Shown here: positions 15,217-24,805 of the stretch, one piece after another | Position numbering within the stretch: position 1 is the first letter of the stretch | Layout: each line of letters opens with the position of its first letter | Assembly (NCBI GenBank): GCA_047947135.1 | Contig: CP170457.1 | Span: 620,001 to 684,000, forward strand | Length of the DNA: 64,000 nucleotides | Origin: Planctobacterium sp047947135 | GTDB lineage: Bacteria; Pseudomonadota; Gammaproteobacteria; Enterobacterales; Alteromonadaceae | Direction of reading: 5' to 3' | Translations under genes and position numbers: made by a program | Notes under the pieces: model-generated | The model's database searches: none | The model's input: the letters and a program-made list of their open reading frames with translations, nothing else | Told to the model about the DNA's origin: nothing

Positions 15217-17292
15217 ATGCAGGCTCTTAACACCATGCCAGTCTCTGACTTGAAAGGCATTGGTAGCAAACTGGCAGATAAATTGGCAGGTTTCGGCATC
15301 AAAACCGTGCAGGATGCACTGTTTCATTTGCCACTGCGCTATGAAGATCGCACCCGCGTTTACGCCATCAATGATGTGCAGCCGGGCCAGAGTGCCACCG
15401 TCATTGGCGAAGTCAAAACCAGTAATATCAGTTATGGCAAAAAACGTATGTTGGTGGTCACTATCGCTGACCAGTTCGGCTCACTGACGCTGCGCTTTTT
15501 CTATTTCTCCGCTGCACAGGCAAAACAATTTGTAGATGGCACGACGGTACGCTGTTTTGGTGAGATCCGTCGTGGAAACCGCGGTTTGGAAATCATTCAT
15601 CCTGAATATCGCATCATCGATGAAAGCTGCCAGCAAAGTGTTGAAGATACCTATACTCCTGTTTACCCCACTACTGAGGGCATCAAGCAACTGACCCTGC
15701 GCAAGCTAACCGATCAGGCCCTGGCATTGCTTACCAAAGGTCGCATGACCGAATTATTGCCTGATGGTCTGTATCAATCACAAATGTCCCTGAGTGCCGC
15801 GTTACAAATTGTTCATCGACCAACCCCGGATATCGCAATTATTGATTTGCTGGAAGGGCAACACCCAGCCCAGCAACGTCTGGTAATCGAAGAGCTGCTG
15901 GCACACCAACTGAGCGTATTGAAAGTCAGGGTACAAACCCGACAGGACAGCGCAAGGGCGATGACAAAGAGCAACAAACTCAGTTCGGTTTTTTTGGATA
16001 ATCTGCCCTTTAAACCCACGGCCGCTCAAAACAGAGTGACCAATGATATTTTGCAGGATATGCAACAACCCATTCCCATGATGCGTCTGGTTCAGGGAGA
16101 TGTTGGCTCGGGTAAAACGTTGGTTGCTGCGCTGGCAGCATTGCCCGTGATTGAGCAAGGGCATCAGGTTGCGTTAATGGCGCCTACGGAATTATTAGCA
16201 GAACAGCATTTTCAGAACTTTCAAAGCTGGTTTGAACCCCTTGGCATTCACTGTTGTTGGCTGGCTGGAAAATTAAAGGGAAGATCCAGAGATGAAACTC
16301 TGGCAAAGATTCAACAGGGAGACGCCCAACTCGTGGTGGGCACCCATGCCTTGTTTCAGAAGCAAGTAGAGTTTGCTGATCTGGCCTTGGTTATCGTTGA
16401 TGAGCAACATCGTTTCGGCGTACATCAGCGCTTGTCCTTGCGGGAAAAAGGTGAGCAACAGGGATTTGCGCCGCATCAGTTGATTATGACAGCCACCCCG
16501 ATCCCCCGGACGTTAGCCATGACCGCTTACGCTGATTTGGATACCTCAGTAATAGATGAACTGCCGCCTGGCCGTACGCCTGTGAAAACGGTGGTCTTGC
16601 CGGATGGTCGTCGTGGCGATGTGATAGAACGTATTCGTACCGTTTGTCAGCAGGATAAAAGGCAAGTTTATTGGGTCTGTACGCTGATTGAAGAATCCGA
16701 AAGCCTGCAATGTCAGGCAGCGGAAGATACCCTCATTATCCTTTCTACCGCCTTACCAGAACTGCGTATTGGATTGGTGCATGGCCGTCTCAAAGCAGCA
16801 GAGAAACAGGCGATCATGAACGAGTTTAAAAAGGGTGATCTGGATCTGCTGGTCGCAACCACCGTTATCGAAGTGGGGGTAGATGTCCCCAACGCCAGCC
16901 TGATGATCATTGAAAATGCGGAACGGCTTGGCTTAGCGCAGCTTCACCAATTGCGAGGGCGAGTGGGTCGCGGTGGTGTTGAAAGCCATTGTGTTTTGAT
17001 GTACCAACACCCACTGAGTAAAACCGCACAACAGCGTTTGGGCGTCTTGCGAGAAAGTAATGACGGCTTTGTAATCGCCCAGAAAGATCTGGAAATTCGG
17101 GGCCCGGGTGAACTGTTAGGCACAAAACAAACCGGGCTTGCAGATATGAAAATAGCAGACCTTACCCGGGATGCGTATCTGGTTCCGGAAGTGCAAAAGC
17201 TGGCGCAACAGCTCTGGCAACAATACCCAGAACGCGCAGAAGCCATTATCAATCGTTGGCTGGCATATCGGGAGCAATATGGTCATGCCTGA
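15217..17292 (+). CDS. recG: ATP-dependent DNA helicase RecG
   Basis: A 691-residue RecG, the length expected. The N-terminal wedge/OB domain comes first (SDLKGIGSKLADKL, then LRYEDRTRVY). The superfamily 2 motor follows: Walker A GDVGSGKT near residue 294, DEQHRFG near 394, TATPIPRTLAMT (motif III), and the C-terminal lobe with ATTVIEVGVDVPNA and the HQLRGRVGRG motif VI. RecG remodels stalled forks and Holliday junctions in the cytoplasm. The end overlaps the rsmJ start by 8 bases. Confidence 0.97.
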   Translation: MQALNTMPVSDLKGIGSKLADKLAGFGIKTVQDALFHLPLRYEDRTRVYAINDVQPGQSATVIGEVKTSNISYGKKRMLVVTIADQFGSLTLRFFYFSAAQAKQFVDGTTVRCFGEIRRGNRGLEIIHPEYRIIDESCQQSVEDTYTPVYPTTEGIKQLTLRKLTDQALALLTKGRMTELLPDGLYQSQMSLSAALQIVHRPTPDIAIIDLLEGQHPAQQRLVIEELLAHQLSVLKVRVQTRQDSARAMTKSNKLSSVFLDNLPFKPTAAQNRVTNDILQDMQQPIPMMRLVQGDVGSGKTLVAALAALPVIEQGHQVALMAPTELLAEQHFQNFQSWFEPLGIHCCWLAGKLKGRSRDETLAKIQQGDAQLVVGTHALFQKQVEFADLALVIVDEQHRFGVHQRLSLREKGEQQGFAPHQLIMTATPIPRTLAMTAYADLDTSVIDELPPGRTPVKTVVLPDGRRGDVIERIRTVCQQDKRQVYWVCTLIEESESLQCQAAEDTLIILSTALPELRIGLVHGRLKAAEKQAIMNEFKKGDLDLLVATTVIEVGVDVPNASLMIIENAERLGLAQLHQLRGRVGRGGVESHCVLMYQHPLSKTAQQRLGVLRESNDGFVIAQKDLEIRGPGELLGTKQTGLADMKIADLTRDAYLVPEVQKLAQQLWQQYPERAEAIINRWLAYREQYGHA

Positions 17293-18046
17293 TTTTACCA
17301 TTACCGCAAGCACAGGGTTTGCATCAAAAGCAGAGCAACTCGCCCAGCAGTGGGGATTGACTTACCTGCCAAAGGTGGAAAGTGGTTTGACCCTCATCCT
17401 CGATGAATATGGGTTAGGTTTACAGGATTTGAATGACGCAAAGCTCGGCGCTGTCCGGGTGGATTTTAGCAACAAAGCCATGGGCTTTCGGACACAACAG
17501 GCCAGTATTAAAAATGAAGCGATTGCCCGCGCTTGTGGCCTCAAAGGCAATCAGCAACGCACGGTGCTGGATGCCACCGCGGGTCTTGCACGTGATGCCT
17601 GGGTATTAGCCAGTTTGGGTGCCAGAGTAATGCTATTGGAACGTTCCCCTGTGGTCGCTGCTTTGTTACGGGACGGATTATCAAGGGCAGTGGATGATCC
17701 CGAATCGCCCGAATGGATAGCAGAGCGCCTGCAGTTATTAGCCAATGATTCGCTGCTACAGCTGCAACCCTGGCCTTATGAAATACCTGATGTCATTTAT
17801 CTGGACCCAATGTTTCCCCACAAAAAGAAAACTGCGCTGGTGAAAAAGGAAATGCGCCTGTTTCAGCAGCTACTGGGACCGGATAAGGATGCTGATAAAC
17901 TATTAACTCCGGCACTGCATCTGGCGAAAAAACGGGTCGTGGTTAAACGACCAGACTATGCACCGTTTCTCAATGAACACGTACCGTCCATGCAAATCAA
18001 AAGTAAAAAACATCGCTTTGATGTATACCTGACTGACGTCACTTAA
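17285..18046 (+). CDS. rsmJ: 16S rRNA (guanine-1516-N2)-methyltransferase RsmJ
   Basis: A 253-residue S-adenosylmethionine-dependent methyltransferase that modifies G1516 of 16S rRNA. The SAM-binding loop is VLDATAGLARDAWVLAS, and the YLDPMFPHKKKTALVKKEMR block is the RsmJ signature. The ATG at 17285 is chosen because it gives the family N-terminus; an ATG two codons upstream (17279) is equally served by the GGGAG ribosome binding site. Translation is coupled to recG by overlap. Confidence 0.93.
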   Translation: MPDFTITASTGFASKAEQLAQQWGLTYLPKVESGLTLILDEYGLGLQDLNDAKLGAVRVDFSNKAMGFRTQQASIKNEAIARACGLKGNQQRTVLDATAGLARDAWVLASLGARVMLLERSPVVAALLRDGLSRAVDDPESPEWIAERLQLLANDSLLQLQPWPYEIPDVIYLDPMFPHKKKTALVKKEMRLFQQLLGPDKDADKLLTPALHLAKKRVVVKRPDYAPFLNEHVPSMQIKSKKHRFDVYLTDVT

Positions 18047-18117
18047 TTTGCGACGCCAGAACGGCTTTATCATGCTATCTTTAGAGCGCATTTTTCAATA
18101 TTAATCAGGAACCCATT

Positions 18118-18594
18118 ATGATAGCTGTAGGCGACACCCTCCCCGAACATTCCTTCTCATTACGTCAAAATGGCGAAATGAGCAATCCCACAACAGAGCA
18201 ACTTTTTGGCAACAAAAAAGTCGTGATGTTTGCTGTTCCCGGTGCATTTACACCCACCTGTTCGCAGGCGCACCTACCCGGTTTTGTGGTGAACGCTGAT
18301 GCGATTAAAGCACAGGGTGTCGATGACATCATCTGCATATCGGTCAATGATGCTTTTGTCATGGAAGCATGGGGAGCGCAGAGCAACGGCGAACATATTA
18401 CGATGCTAGCCGATGGTGATGGCAGCTTTTCCGATGCTATCGGTCTTGCCATGCAAACGGGTGGCTTTGGTGGTATTCGCTCGACACGCTACGCCATGAT
18501 TGTGGAAGATAAAGTCGTGCGCCATCTGGCTATCGAAGATCAGGGCAAGTTTGAAGTCAGCAGTGCTGAAGCTGTGCTCAAAGCATTAGCATAG
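18118..18594 (+). CDS. Peroxiredoxin, Prx5 type
   Basis: A 158-residue cytosolic peroxiredoxin of the Prx5/atypical 2-Cys class, which reduces H2O2 and alkyl hydroperoxides with thioredoxin or glutaredoxin. The peroxidatic cysteine lies in PGAFTPTCSQAHLPGF near residue 49, and the family blocks CISVNDAFVMEAWG and RYAMIVEDKVV are present. No glutaredoxin domain is fused. AGGA precedes the ATG at 18118. A GC-rich inverted repeat (GGGGC/GCCCC) lies about 15 bp after the stop. Confidence 0.93.
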   Translation: MIAVGDTLPEHSFSLRQNGEMSNPTTEQLFGNKKVVMFAVPGAFTPTCSQAHLPGFVVNADAIKAQGVDDIICISVNDAFVMEAWGAQSNGEHITMLADGDGSFSDAIGLAMQTGGFGGIRSTRYAMIVEDKVVRHLAIEDQGKFEVSSAEAVLKALA

Positions 18595-18780
18595 ATAGAG
18601 TCTCGTGGGGGCATCACGCCCCTGAACCCAACTTCGGCAATTGCCCCCAGTGCGTTAATCAATACTCTCTCAGACAATGCTGTTTTGACGATCACTGTCA
18701 AATGTAAGCGAACATCATAAAATCCACGTATAATCCGCATCGCCAGTGTCAACCCGTTGCTGGTGTCCCAATAGAATAAG

Positions 18781-19980
18781 ATGTGGAGTCGGGAACAATT
18801 GCGTAAAACAGATGTTGTTGTAATAGGAGCAGGCGCTGCCGGATTATTTTGTGCAGCCGAAGCAGGAAAACGTGGCCGTTCAGTTCTGGTACTGGATCAT
18901 GCTAAAAAAGTCGGTCGCAAAATCCTGATGTCCGGTGGCGGTCGTTGCAACTTCACTAACATGTATGCCAGCCCGGAAAATTTTCTTTCGGATAACCCCC
19001 ACTTCTGTAAGTCAGCGTTGAGCCGTTATACGCAGTGGGACTTTGTGTCATTGGTTGAAAAGTACCACATCAAATATCACGAAAAGACACTGGGGCAGTG
19101 GTTTTGTGATGACTCAGCAAAAGATATCGTGAACCTGCTACTCACTGAATGTCGGCAGGCTGAGGCACAAATTCAAACTGCTACTGATATTCAATCTATC
19201 GATAAAATCTCTGCCGGTTTTATATTGGAAACCAGTCAGGGACCAATCCAGTGTGAATCACTGGTCATCGCTACCGGCGGATTAAGTTTACCCAAACTAG
19301 GAGCGAGTCCCTTTGGCTATCAAATAGCGGAACAATTTGGTTTGAGTATAAAACCGACTCGTGCCGGACTGGTGCCATTTACGCTGCACGATCAGGACAA
19401 AAAAGTCCTGGCCGACTTATCCGGCATTTCCGTCAACGCCAGCGCCGAATGTAACAACACGGTATTCAATGAAAATATCCTGTTTACCCATCGTGGGTTG
19501 AGTGGACCAGCGGTACTGCAAATATCCAATTACTGGTTGCCCGGACAAGACGTTGCGTTCAACCTCTACCCCAACGGCGATCTCCATATTGAGCTTAGCG
19601 AAAAACAAAAATCAAACCCGGATGCACAGTTAAGTACGATCCTGTCACAGTTTTATCCGAAACGATTTGTACAAACCGCACTGGAATATTTCAATATTGG
19701 TAACAGACCGCTCAAACAGTATCAGGGTAATCAATTGCAACAGGTTGCAACGCAGTTTGAGCACTGGTTGTTAAAACCCAATGGCACTGAAGGCTACCGC
19801 ACCGCTGAGGTGACTTTAGGTGGAGTCGATACCCACCAACTTTCCAGCAAGACGATGATGGCGAAAGATGTCGAGGGCCTATACTTTATTGGTGAAGTGG
19901 TCGATGTCACAGGCTGGCTGGGGGGATATAACTTTCAATGGGCCTGGTCCAGCGGCTGGGTGGCGGGGCAAGAGGTATAA
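18781..19980 (+). CDS. FAD-dependent oxidoreductase, HI0933/YhiN/BaiN family
   Basis: A 399-residue flavoprotein. The N-terminal dinucleotide-binding motif GAGAAGLFCAAEAGKRG is followed by KVGRKILMSGGGRCNFTN, the hallmark of the HI0933-like family. The C-terminus has the FAD-contacting GLYFIGEVVDVTGWLGGYNF. The in vivo substrate of bacterial members is mostly unknown; gut homologues reduce bile-acid intermediates, which should not be assumed here. It has its own transcription unit, convergent with the deo operon. Confidence 0.9.
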   Translation: MWSREQLRKTDVVVIGAGAAGLFCAAEAGKRGRSVLVLDHAKKVGRKILMSGGGRCNFTNMYASPENFLSDNPHFCKSALSRYTQWDFVSLVEKYHIKYHEKTLGQWFCDDSAKDIVNLLLTECRQAEAQIQTATDIQSIDKISAGFILETSQGPIQCESLVIATGGLSLPKLGASPFGYQIAEQFGLSIKPTRAGLVPFTLHDQDKKVLADLSGISVNASAECNNTVFNENILFTHRGLSGPAVLQISNYWLPGQDVAFNLYPNGDLHIELSEKQKSNPDAQLSTILSQFYPKRFVQTALEYFNIGNRPLKQYQGNQLQQVATQFEHWLLKPNGTEGYRTAEVTLGGVDTHQLSSKTMMAKDVEGLYFIGEVVDVTGWLGGYNFQWAWSSGWVAGQEV

Positions 19981-20007
19981 ACGTATTAGAGTGGCTATGC
20001 CATTCGA

Positions 20008-20733
20008 CTAACTATCCATATCAGTTGTATCTGGCAGGCTCTGTAAAGCGATTTCAATCATCTCGTCGAAGCCGGATTCTCGCTCTTCACTACTTAATTT
20101 CTGGTTAAGTAAAATATGATCACTGACCGTACATAAGGTAAATGCTTTTTTGCCATGTTGTGCAGCAACCGCATACAAACCTGCCGTTTCCATTTCCGCA
20201 GCAAGCACGCCAAACTGTGTCATTGTATTCAGAGTGGTAGAAGATTGGTTATAAAAAAGATCGGTAGTAAATACATTGCCTACATGAAACCTGACCTTAT
20301 TTTGTCTTGCTGTCATTACGTGTCGCTCCAGCAAGTTAAAATCAGTAATGGGTGCAATATTGTGACCGTTGGTCATCACCTGACTAATATTGGAGTCCGA
20401 CGCCGCGCCCATGGCAAACACGATATCATTTAGATTTACCTGTGTTTGTAACGCACCACAACTGCCAACACGAATGATATTTGCAACATCAAAATGGGTA
20501 AAAAGCTCATGTGCATACAAACAAATTGAGGGTACGCCCATGCCTGAGCCCATAACCGAAACCGATTTTCCCTCATAGCTACCTGTGTAGGCGAACATAT
20601 TTCTAACGGTATTGATCAGCTTCACGTTCTGTAAGTAATTGGTAGCGATGTACTTGGCACGCAGCGGATCACCGGGCATCAGCACGGTTTTGGCAAAATC
20701 ATCTGGTTGAGCATTGATGTGAGCGGTTGTCAT
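20008..20733 (-). CDS. deoD: Purine nucleoside phosphorylase DeoD
   Basis: A 241-residue hexameric-type purine nucleoside phosphorylase, cleaving purine (deoxy)ribonucleosides with phosphate to base and (deoxy)ribose-1-phosphate. Visible signatures are VLMPGDPLRAKYIA, MGSGMGVPSICLYAHEL, the nucleoside-binding EMETAGLYAVAA, and CTVSDHI with the catalytic Asp. It is the last gene of deoCABD, 9 bp after deoB. Confidence 0.96.
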   Translation of the reverse strand: MTTAHINAQPDDFAKTVLMPGDPLRAKYIATNYLQNVKLINTVRNMFAYTGSYEGKSVSVMGSGMGVPSICLYAHELFTHFDVANIIRVGSCGALQTQVNLNDIVFAMGAASDSNISQVMTNGHNIAPITDFNLLERHVMTARQNKVRFHVGNVFTTDLFYNQSSTTLNTMTQFGVLAAEMETAGLYAVAAQHGKKAFTLCTVSDHILLNQKLSSEERESGFDEMIEIALQSLPDTTDMDS

Positions 20734-20742
20734 TATGCGTCT

Positions 20743-21966
20743 CTAATTTGTCTCGTTGATAAAGCTTTGGCCGTAAGCCATCGGGCTAAGCCCGAAGTAT
20801 GCCGCTAAGCTCTGTGCTACATCAGCAAATGTATCGCGCACACCAACACAGCCATTGTTTAGCTTGCCAGTCGCAAGAACAGGAATATATTCACGAGTAT
20901 GGTCGGTGCCCGGAAAGGTCGGATCGCAGCCATGATCAGCGGTAAGTATTAGCAAGTCTGTTGTGCTTACCTGTTGCAACAGTTCGCTAAGTCGGCGGTC
21001 AAACTGCTCTAACGCCAATGCATAGCCATTTACATCACGTCGGTGACCATACAAGCTGTCGAAATCCACAATATTGGTGAACACTAATTCATTATCCTGG
21101 CAGCTTTTCCAGGCATCGAGTGTTGCATCCATTAAACTATCTAAGCCATCCGCCTTAATCGCTTGACTGATCCCTTGATGGGCAAAAATATCACTGATTT
21201 TACCGACCGAAATGACTCGCCCGGAATGTTCTAAAAGATGATCGAGCAACGTGTTATTTGGGGGTTGCATAGAATAATCTTTGCGATTAGCGGTTCGTAC
21301 AAATTCGTCTTTATTGGCGCCCGTAAACGGTCGCCGAATAACCCTTGCAATGTTGTAGTCATCCAACAAATTCCGAGCAACCTGACAAATCGATTCAGCT
21401 CGTTCAGTTGAAATCACGGCTTCATGGTAAGCGATTTGGAAGACGCTATCGGCACTGGTGTAACAGATGGGCTTAGCGGTCTGCATATGTTGTTGACCAA
21501 ACCGTTGTATCACCTCAGTCCCAGATGCAATGCAGTTGCCCAAGATCCCGGGCAACTGGGCTTTTGCAATCAGTTGGTTGATCAGAGTTACCGGAAAACT
21601 ATCCTGCGGTTGCCGGAAGTATCCCCAATCAAACAACACCGGCACTCCCATCATTTCCCAATGACCAGAGGTGGTATCCTTAGCCGTACTTATACTGGCG
21701 GCACAACCAAAAGCGGCTTGATGAGGTTCAATCGAGTCACGCAAAGGCAAGGTTTGCTGACTCACCAGTTCACACGCTTTGTGGATGCCCATTGACTGCA
21801 GGTTGGGCAGATGCAGCGCGCCACTGCGCCCTTGCTCACAATGACCTTCAGCGCATGCCTGCGCGATATGGAGTAGCGTATTTGCCCCAGCATCACCAAA
21901 CTTATCGGCATCAGGACTTGCACCAACGCCAAGTGAATCCAACACGATGACCAGGGCGCGATTCAT
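20743..21966 (-). CDS. deoB: Phosphopentomutase DeoB
   Basis: A 407-residue phosphopentomutase of the alkaline-phosphatase superfamily, interconverting (deoxy)ribose-1-phosphate and -5-phosphate. Metal-binding motifs are VLDSLGVGASPDADKFGDAG at the N-terminus and TADHGCDPTFPGTDHTREY near the C-terminus; the phospho-acceptor Thr lies in KDTTSGHWEMMG. The start overlaps the end of deoA by 4 bp. Confidence 0.96.
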   Translation of the reverse strand: MNRALVIVLDSLGVGASPDADKFGDAGANTLLHIAQACAEGHCEQGRSGALHLPNLQSMGIHKACELVSQQTLPLRDSIEPHQAAFGCAASISTAKDTTSGHWEMMGVPVLFDWGYFRQPQDSFPVTLINQLIAKAQLPGILGNCIASGTEVIQRFGQQHMQTAKPICYTSADSVFQIAYHEAVISTERAESICQVARNLLDDYNIARVIRRPFTGANKDEFVRTANRKDYSMQPPNNTLLDHLLEHSGRVISVGKISDIFAHQGISQAIKADGLDSLMDATLDAWKSCQDNELVFTNIVDFDSLYGHRRDVNGYALALEQFDRRLSELLQQVSTTDLLILTADHGCDPTFPGTDHTREYIPVLATGKLNNGCVGVRDTFADVAQSLAAYFGLSPMAYGQSFINETN

Positions 21967-23291
21967 ATTGATAACTCGACATTAAAAAGTGATTGTGGTT
22001 CTACATCATCACCTGATTTATCAGTGCTAATGACGACCCCCTGCTGGTGCAAAATTTGCGCGTGCTCTTGCCACTGCATTTCACTTTCGGCATGTAACAG
22101 ACAAATTGGTGTGTACTGGTCGACTTGGGTCCCGACGGACAACATCTGCGAGATCCCCGTTCGGTAACTGCTAATGATTTGTCGGTTTGTGCTGTTTGTA
22201 CTTAAGCTGCGGCACACCTCACCAATCCTTTTCATATTAAACGCGGATATCTGTCCTTGCTGGTTGGCATAGACCGGGCGGATAATTTTTGCGTCGGGAA
22301 GGTACACTTGTGGACGTTGCAGCAAATCCGTCGGCCCTCCGAGGTGGCTTACCATTTTGGCAAAGTGCTCGGCAGCGCTGCCATTATCCAGAACAGTATG
22401 CAGTTGCAACCTGGCATGTTGGTGATCATCTGCTTTACTGCAACTTATCAGTAACTCTGCGCCTAAGCGCTCAAGCAATGATAACGCCTTAGGGTGCCGT
22501 TTACTGCCGTTGAGGAAATCGATCACCTCCTTCACTTCAAGGTTGTTGCCAACATTATATGAAATCGGCTCATTCATTGAGGTTGTAACACAGCTAAGGT
22601 TCAATCCTAAGATACTTGCCACTGCGTGCATTTGTGTTTTTAGCTCAACCATAAAATCTTCATTTTGAGCAAAAGCACCATTCCCACACTTTATGTCGAT
22701 GACCAGTGCATCGAGCCCTTCAGCTAACTTTTTAGAAAGGATTGATGACACAATTAACGGTACGCAAACAACGGTTGAAGTGGCATCGCGAATGGTATAA
22801 ATGCGTTTATCGACGGGTGCAATCTGCGCGGATTGGGCAATAATTGCCAAACCATTCTGGCTAACACAGTGCTGAAACTCGTCCAGTGAAGGAAAGCAAT
22901 TGTAACCCGGTATACTTTCCAGCTTGTCGACCGTACCGCCAGTATGGGCTAACCCCCGACCACTGATCATAGGAATGTAAACACCGCAGGCGGCAAGAGT
23001 CGGCGCCAATACCAGACTGATGTAATCCCCCACTCCCCCGGTACTATGCTTATCCACCACAGGGCCGTCGACTTGCCAATGCAGTTTACTGCCGCTTTGG
23101 CTCATTGCCTGAGTCAATGCTGTCGTTTCTTCCAGAGACATGCCATTTTGACACACTGCCTGAGTAAAAGCGGCTACCTGCGTATCCGTAGCCCTGTTAT
23201 CTGAGATGGCTTTTACCAGGGTATGCAACTCCGTTGGCGATAGCGTCAAAGACTGCTGTTTTCGTTCAATAACCCTGGCAACATCAATCAT
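21963..23291 (-). CDS. deoA: Thymidine phosphorylase DeoA
   Basis: A 442-residue thymidine phosphorylase that splits thymidine to thymine and deoxyribose-1-phosphate. The phosphate-binding DKHSTGGVGD, the SGRGLAHTGGTVDKLESIPG signature and LVIDIKCGNGAF are all present and the length is normal. It overlaps both neighbours by 4 bp (deoC upstream, deoB downstream), as in a coupled operon. Confidence 0.96.
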   Translation of the reverse strand: MIDVARVIERKQQSLTLSPTELHTLVKAISDNRATDTQVAAFTQAVCQNGMSLEETTALTQAMSQSGSKLHWQVDGPVVDKHSTGGVGDYISLVLAPTLAACGVYIPMISGRGLAHTGGTVDKLESIPGYNCFPSLDEFQHCVSQNGLAIIAQSAQIAPVDKRIYTIRDATSTVVCVPLIVSSILSKKLAEGLDALVIDIKCGNGAFAQNEDFMVELKTQMHAVASILGLNLSCVTTSMNEPISYNVGNNLEVKEVIDFLNGSKRHPKALSLLERLGAELLISCSKADDHQHARLQLHTVLDNGSAAEHFAKMVSHLGGPTDLLQRPQVYLPDAKIIRPVYANQQGQISAFNMKRIGEVCRSLSTNSTNRQIISSYRTGISQMLSVGTQVDQYTPICLLHAESEMQWQEHAQILHQQGVVISTDKSGDDVEPQSLFNVELSI

Positions 23292-24061
23292 GTTACTGCC
23301 TGGTTATCGGTACGACTATGTTGCTGCAGATAGTCGATGACAGTGCTGAGCAAGGAACTGGCACCAAAACGAAAATGTCGGCTATCTATCCAGCTATCAC
23401 CCATAACCTGCTGCGCTAGTGATAGATATTCTGCGGCTTCATCCAGATTTTTTACTCCACCCGATACTTTAATACCGGTGTTTGTACCTGACGCTTTAAT
23501 CGACTGTAAAATTTCCAATGCCGCAGATGGTGTAGCATTCACCTTGACCTTACCAGTAGACGTTTTGATGAATTCAACGCCGACAGAGAAACAAACCTCG
23601 CATGCGCGTCGGATATGTTCTGCTGACTCTAGAACGCCTGATTCGATAATGACTTTCAGCACCGCGTTATTGGCGCAGACGTTCTTGCATGCTTTAAGTA
23701 TCATTTCTGCCTGTTGGACATCGCCCGCCAGTAATGATTGATAAGGAAGGACAATATCAATTTCATCAGCACCGTGGGCAATCGCCAACTCGGTATCCTT
23801 AATGATTTTTTCGATAGGCTCTTGTCCACTGGGGAAATTAACCACTGTGGCAACCGCAATATTAGATTTGCCGATCTTTGTTAAGTGTGACTTTGCGAGT
23901 CGGACAAATTGCGGGTAAACACAAACTGCAGCTGTACTGCCATAACACGATCCTGAAGATTCACAGAGTTTTACGATATCGTCTTCAGTTTCATTGCCGT
24001 TAAGCGAGGTCAAATCAATCAATGATAGGATCCTGCGCGCCAGTTTTTCGTCAATTATCAA
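23288..24061 (-). CDS. deoC: Deoxyribose-phosphate aldolase DeoC
   Basis: A 257-residue class I aldolase converting deoxyribose-5-phosphate to acetaldehyde and glyceraldehyde-3-phosphate. The Schiff-base lysine is in EFIKTSTGKV, with supporting blocks DEIDIVLPYQSLLAG and GIKVSGGVKNLDEA. It is the first gene of the deo operon. A perfect FNR-type box lies 75-88 bp upstream, and no CytR-like arrangement was obvious, so the operon may be controlled by O2 rather than, or as well as, by nucleosides. Confidence 0.95.
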   Translation of the reverse strand: MIIDEKLARRILSLIDLTSLNGNETEDDIVKLCESSGSCYGSTAAVCVYPQFVRLAKSHLTKIGKSNIAVATVVNFPSGQEPIEKIIKDTELAIAHGADEIDIVLPYQSLLAGDVQQAEMILKACKNVCANNAVLKVIIESGVLESAEHIRRACEVCFSVGVEFIKTSTGKVKVNATPSAALEILQSIKASGTNTGIKVSGGVKNLDEAAEYLSLAQQVMGDSWIDSRHFRFGASSLLSTVIDYLQQHSRTDNQAVT

Positions 24062-24135
24062 TCTTTTTGCTCCGCTAAATTAATGCCGCTATCGCCCGAT
24101 GGAATACACATTGCCATAATGCAAAATCCCGCATA

Positions 24136-24149
24136 TTGATTCAGATCAA
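24136..24149 (-). promoter_or_regulatory. FNR-type box upstream of deoC
   Basis: TTGATTCAGATCAA matches the FNR/Anr consensus TTGAT-N4-ATCAA at all ten defined bases. Its centre is about 82 bp before the deoC start, so class II activation (centre at -41.5) would put the transcript start near 24101. The ubiT gene ends 60 bp to the other side and is not promoted from here. Confidence 0.7.
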
Positions 24150-24209
24150 CTGGCATTTAACCTCTGACATAAGCACCGATAAACACTTCAATGCCCTATT
24201 ATAATAATG

Positions 24210-24710
24210 TTATATGCCATTTTCCGTTGGCTGATTGTGCTGTTCCCCTAACCACTGTAAAACTCTGGCCAAAGGCGCAGGAAAGCGCTCTATACCAATG
24301 CTATCCAGTAGGTTTTTGCAATATAACGCCAGCTCAGTATCACCTGACATGCTGAGTCGCCGCCTAAAGAACAGTGAATCTGGATCCACCTGATTGTTGA
24401 TCATGGCAACCATATCTTTAGAGGTTGCGATAATTGTCAGGTCAGAGTCAGTTGCCGCAAAGCTCGCCGCTAAGCGATGCTGTTTTAGCTCGATTGCAAA
24501 TGCTAATTGACAATCAGCCACTTTTATTACAATCCGTTTCCCCCGCATAAAACTCAATCTGTCAGCAGCAAGTTCTTGCTGGAAAAAACGATTCAAAGCA
24601 AAGCTCAACAGCTTGGTTTGAAAAGCTATTGGTACATGTTGTTGCACGCGGTTTATCACTTTAGGCAAGCTATCTACCACTTTCTGATTAACTCTTTTAA
24701 TATCCAACAT
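24210..24710 (-). CDS. ubiT: Anaerobic ubiquinone biosynthesis accessory protein UbiT
   Basis: A 166-residue SCP2-type lipid-binding protein. In Escherichia coli UbiT (YhbT) is needed, with UbiU and UbiV, for O2-independent ubiquinone synthesis; it is thought to hold the lipophilic intermediates. The SCP2 fold is seen in LSFMRGKRIVIKVADCQLAF and DLTIIATSKDMVAMINNQVD, with the RRRLSMSGDTELALYCKNLL tail typical of UbiT. It is divergent from ubiUV, as expected for the pathway. Confidence 0.92.
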   Translation of the reverse strand: MLDIKRVNQKVVDSLPKVINRVQQHVPIAFQTKLLSFALNRFFQQELAADRLSFMRGKRIVIKVADCQLAFAIELKQHRLAASFAATDSDLTIIATSKDMVAMINNQVDPDSLFFRRRLSMSGDTELALYCKNLLDSIGIERFPAPLARVLQWLGEQHNQPTENGI

Positions 24711-24805
24711 TTTGACTAATCGTTTGCCTTATCCGGATATAATCTCATCACAAACCAAGGGCTATTTATATAACTCTTGATAGGTAGTTATGAGGTTCAA
24801 ACAAC

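Noticed and set aside
24775..24795. TTGATAGGTAGTTA before ubiU as an FNR box
   Set aside because: Only a half-site; one would expect FNR control of ubiUV, but the sequence does not show a full box.
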